A stretch of DNA of 6,747 nucleotides from Globobulimina sp. (Eukaryota > Foraminifera > Rotaliida). The notes beneath the pieces were generated by a model, which made no database searches, was not told the DNA's origin, and was given only the letters and a program-made list of their open reading frames with translations. The stretch is taken from contig PIVH01000245.1 of the NCBI GenBank assembly GCA_003354225.1, forward strand, positions 1 through 6,747, given 5' to 3'. Shown here piece by piece: positions 6,678-6,747 of the stretch (the first letter of the stretch is position 1; each line of letters opens with the position of its first letter). A program made the translations under genes and the position numbers.

Positions 6678-6747
6678 CTGCTTTCAATCAGTTGTTTCAA
6701 TTATTAAGACTTAAATTTTCTTGAATTGTGAGTTTGTGTAAACTGTT
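6678..6747 (+). other. Kinase 3' flank
   Basis: Seventy bases follow the TGA stop to the window edge. They are AT-rich and presumably 3' UTR. No canonical AATAAA is visible and no new gene starts here. Confidence 0.5.

Noticed and set aside
6253-6687. 144-codon minus-strand frame opposite the kinase C-lobe
   Set aside because: It is an antisense shadow with no recognisable domain, while the plus strand encodes conserved kinase subdomains.

Overview
This is a fragment of a eukaryotic nuclear genome, probably from a free-living or amoeboid protist. The evidence is short spliceosomal introns (53 to 83 nt, GT...AG), AT-rich intergenic DNA, Asn-rich low-complexity protein segments, and eukaryote-only protein families: an RRM protein, a secretory papain-family protease and an STE11-type kinase. 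All four genes end in ordinary TAA or TGA stops and read with the standard genetic code. I cannot place the organism more precisely.

Layout, left to right. (1) Positions 1-235 are non-coding, about half G+C by hand count, and full of inverted repeats. A minus-strand stretch resembles a tRNA D-arm, so this may be the edge of a tRNA-derived repeat. (2) Positions 236-476 are A-rich on the plus strand, with an imperfect pentanucleotide microsatellite. (3) Positions 477-1860, minus strand, hold a three-exon gene for a 422-residue protein with one RRM. A candidate intron lies in its 5' UTR at 1887-1943. (4) Positions 2141-3208, minus strand, hold an intronless gene for a 355-residue single-pass membrane glycoprotein of unknown family with a duplicated coiled-coil segment. 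(5) A 135-bp divergent intergenic region leads to a three-exon plus-strand gene at 3344-4526 for a 344-residue cathepsin L-like preproprotease. (6) After a 219-bp gap comes a four-exon plus-strand gene at 4746-6677 for a 575-residue MAP3K-like kinase with two N-terminal transmembrane helices.

Most of the work here was intron removal. Reading frames that look separate join into three complete genes, and every inferred junction restores a conserved motif (RNP1, CGSCW, NSWG...WG, WMAPE) or keeps the frame open. No functional link between the four genes is evident. The protease and the membrane protein share a short promoter region. The most notable items are the membrane-hairpin MAP3K, a nearly identical 19-nt block in both protease introns, the lineage-specific membrane protein with its internal duplication, and the structured element at the left edge.
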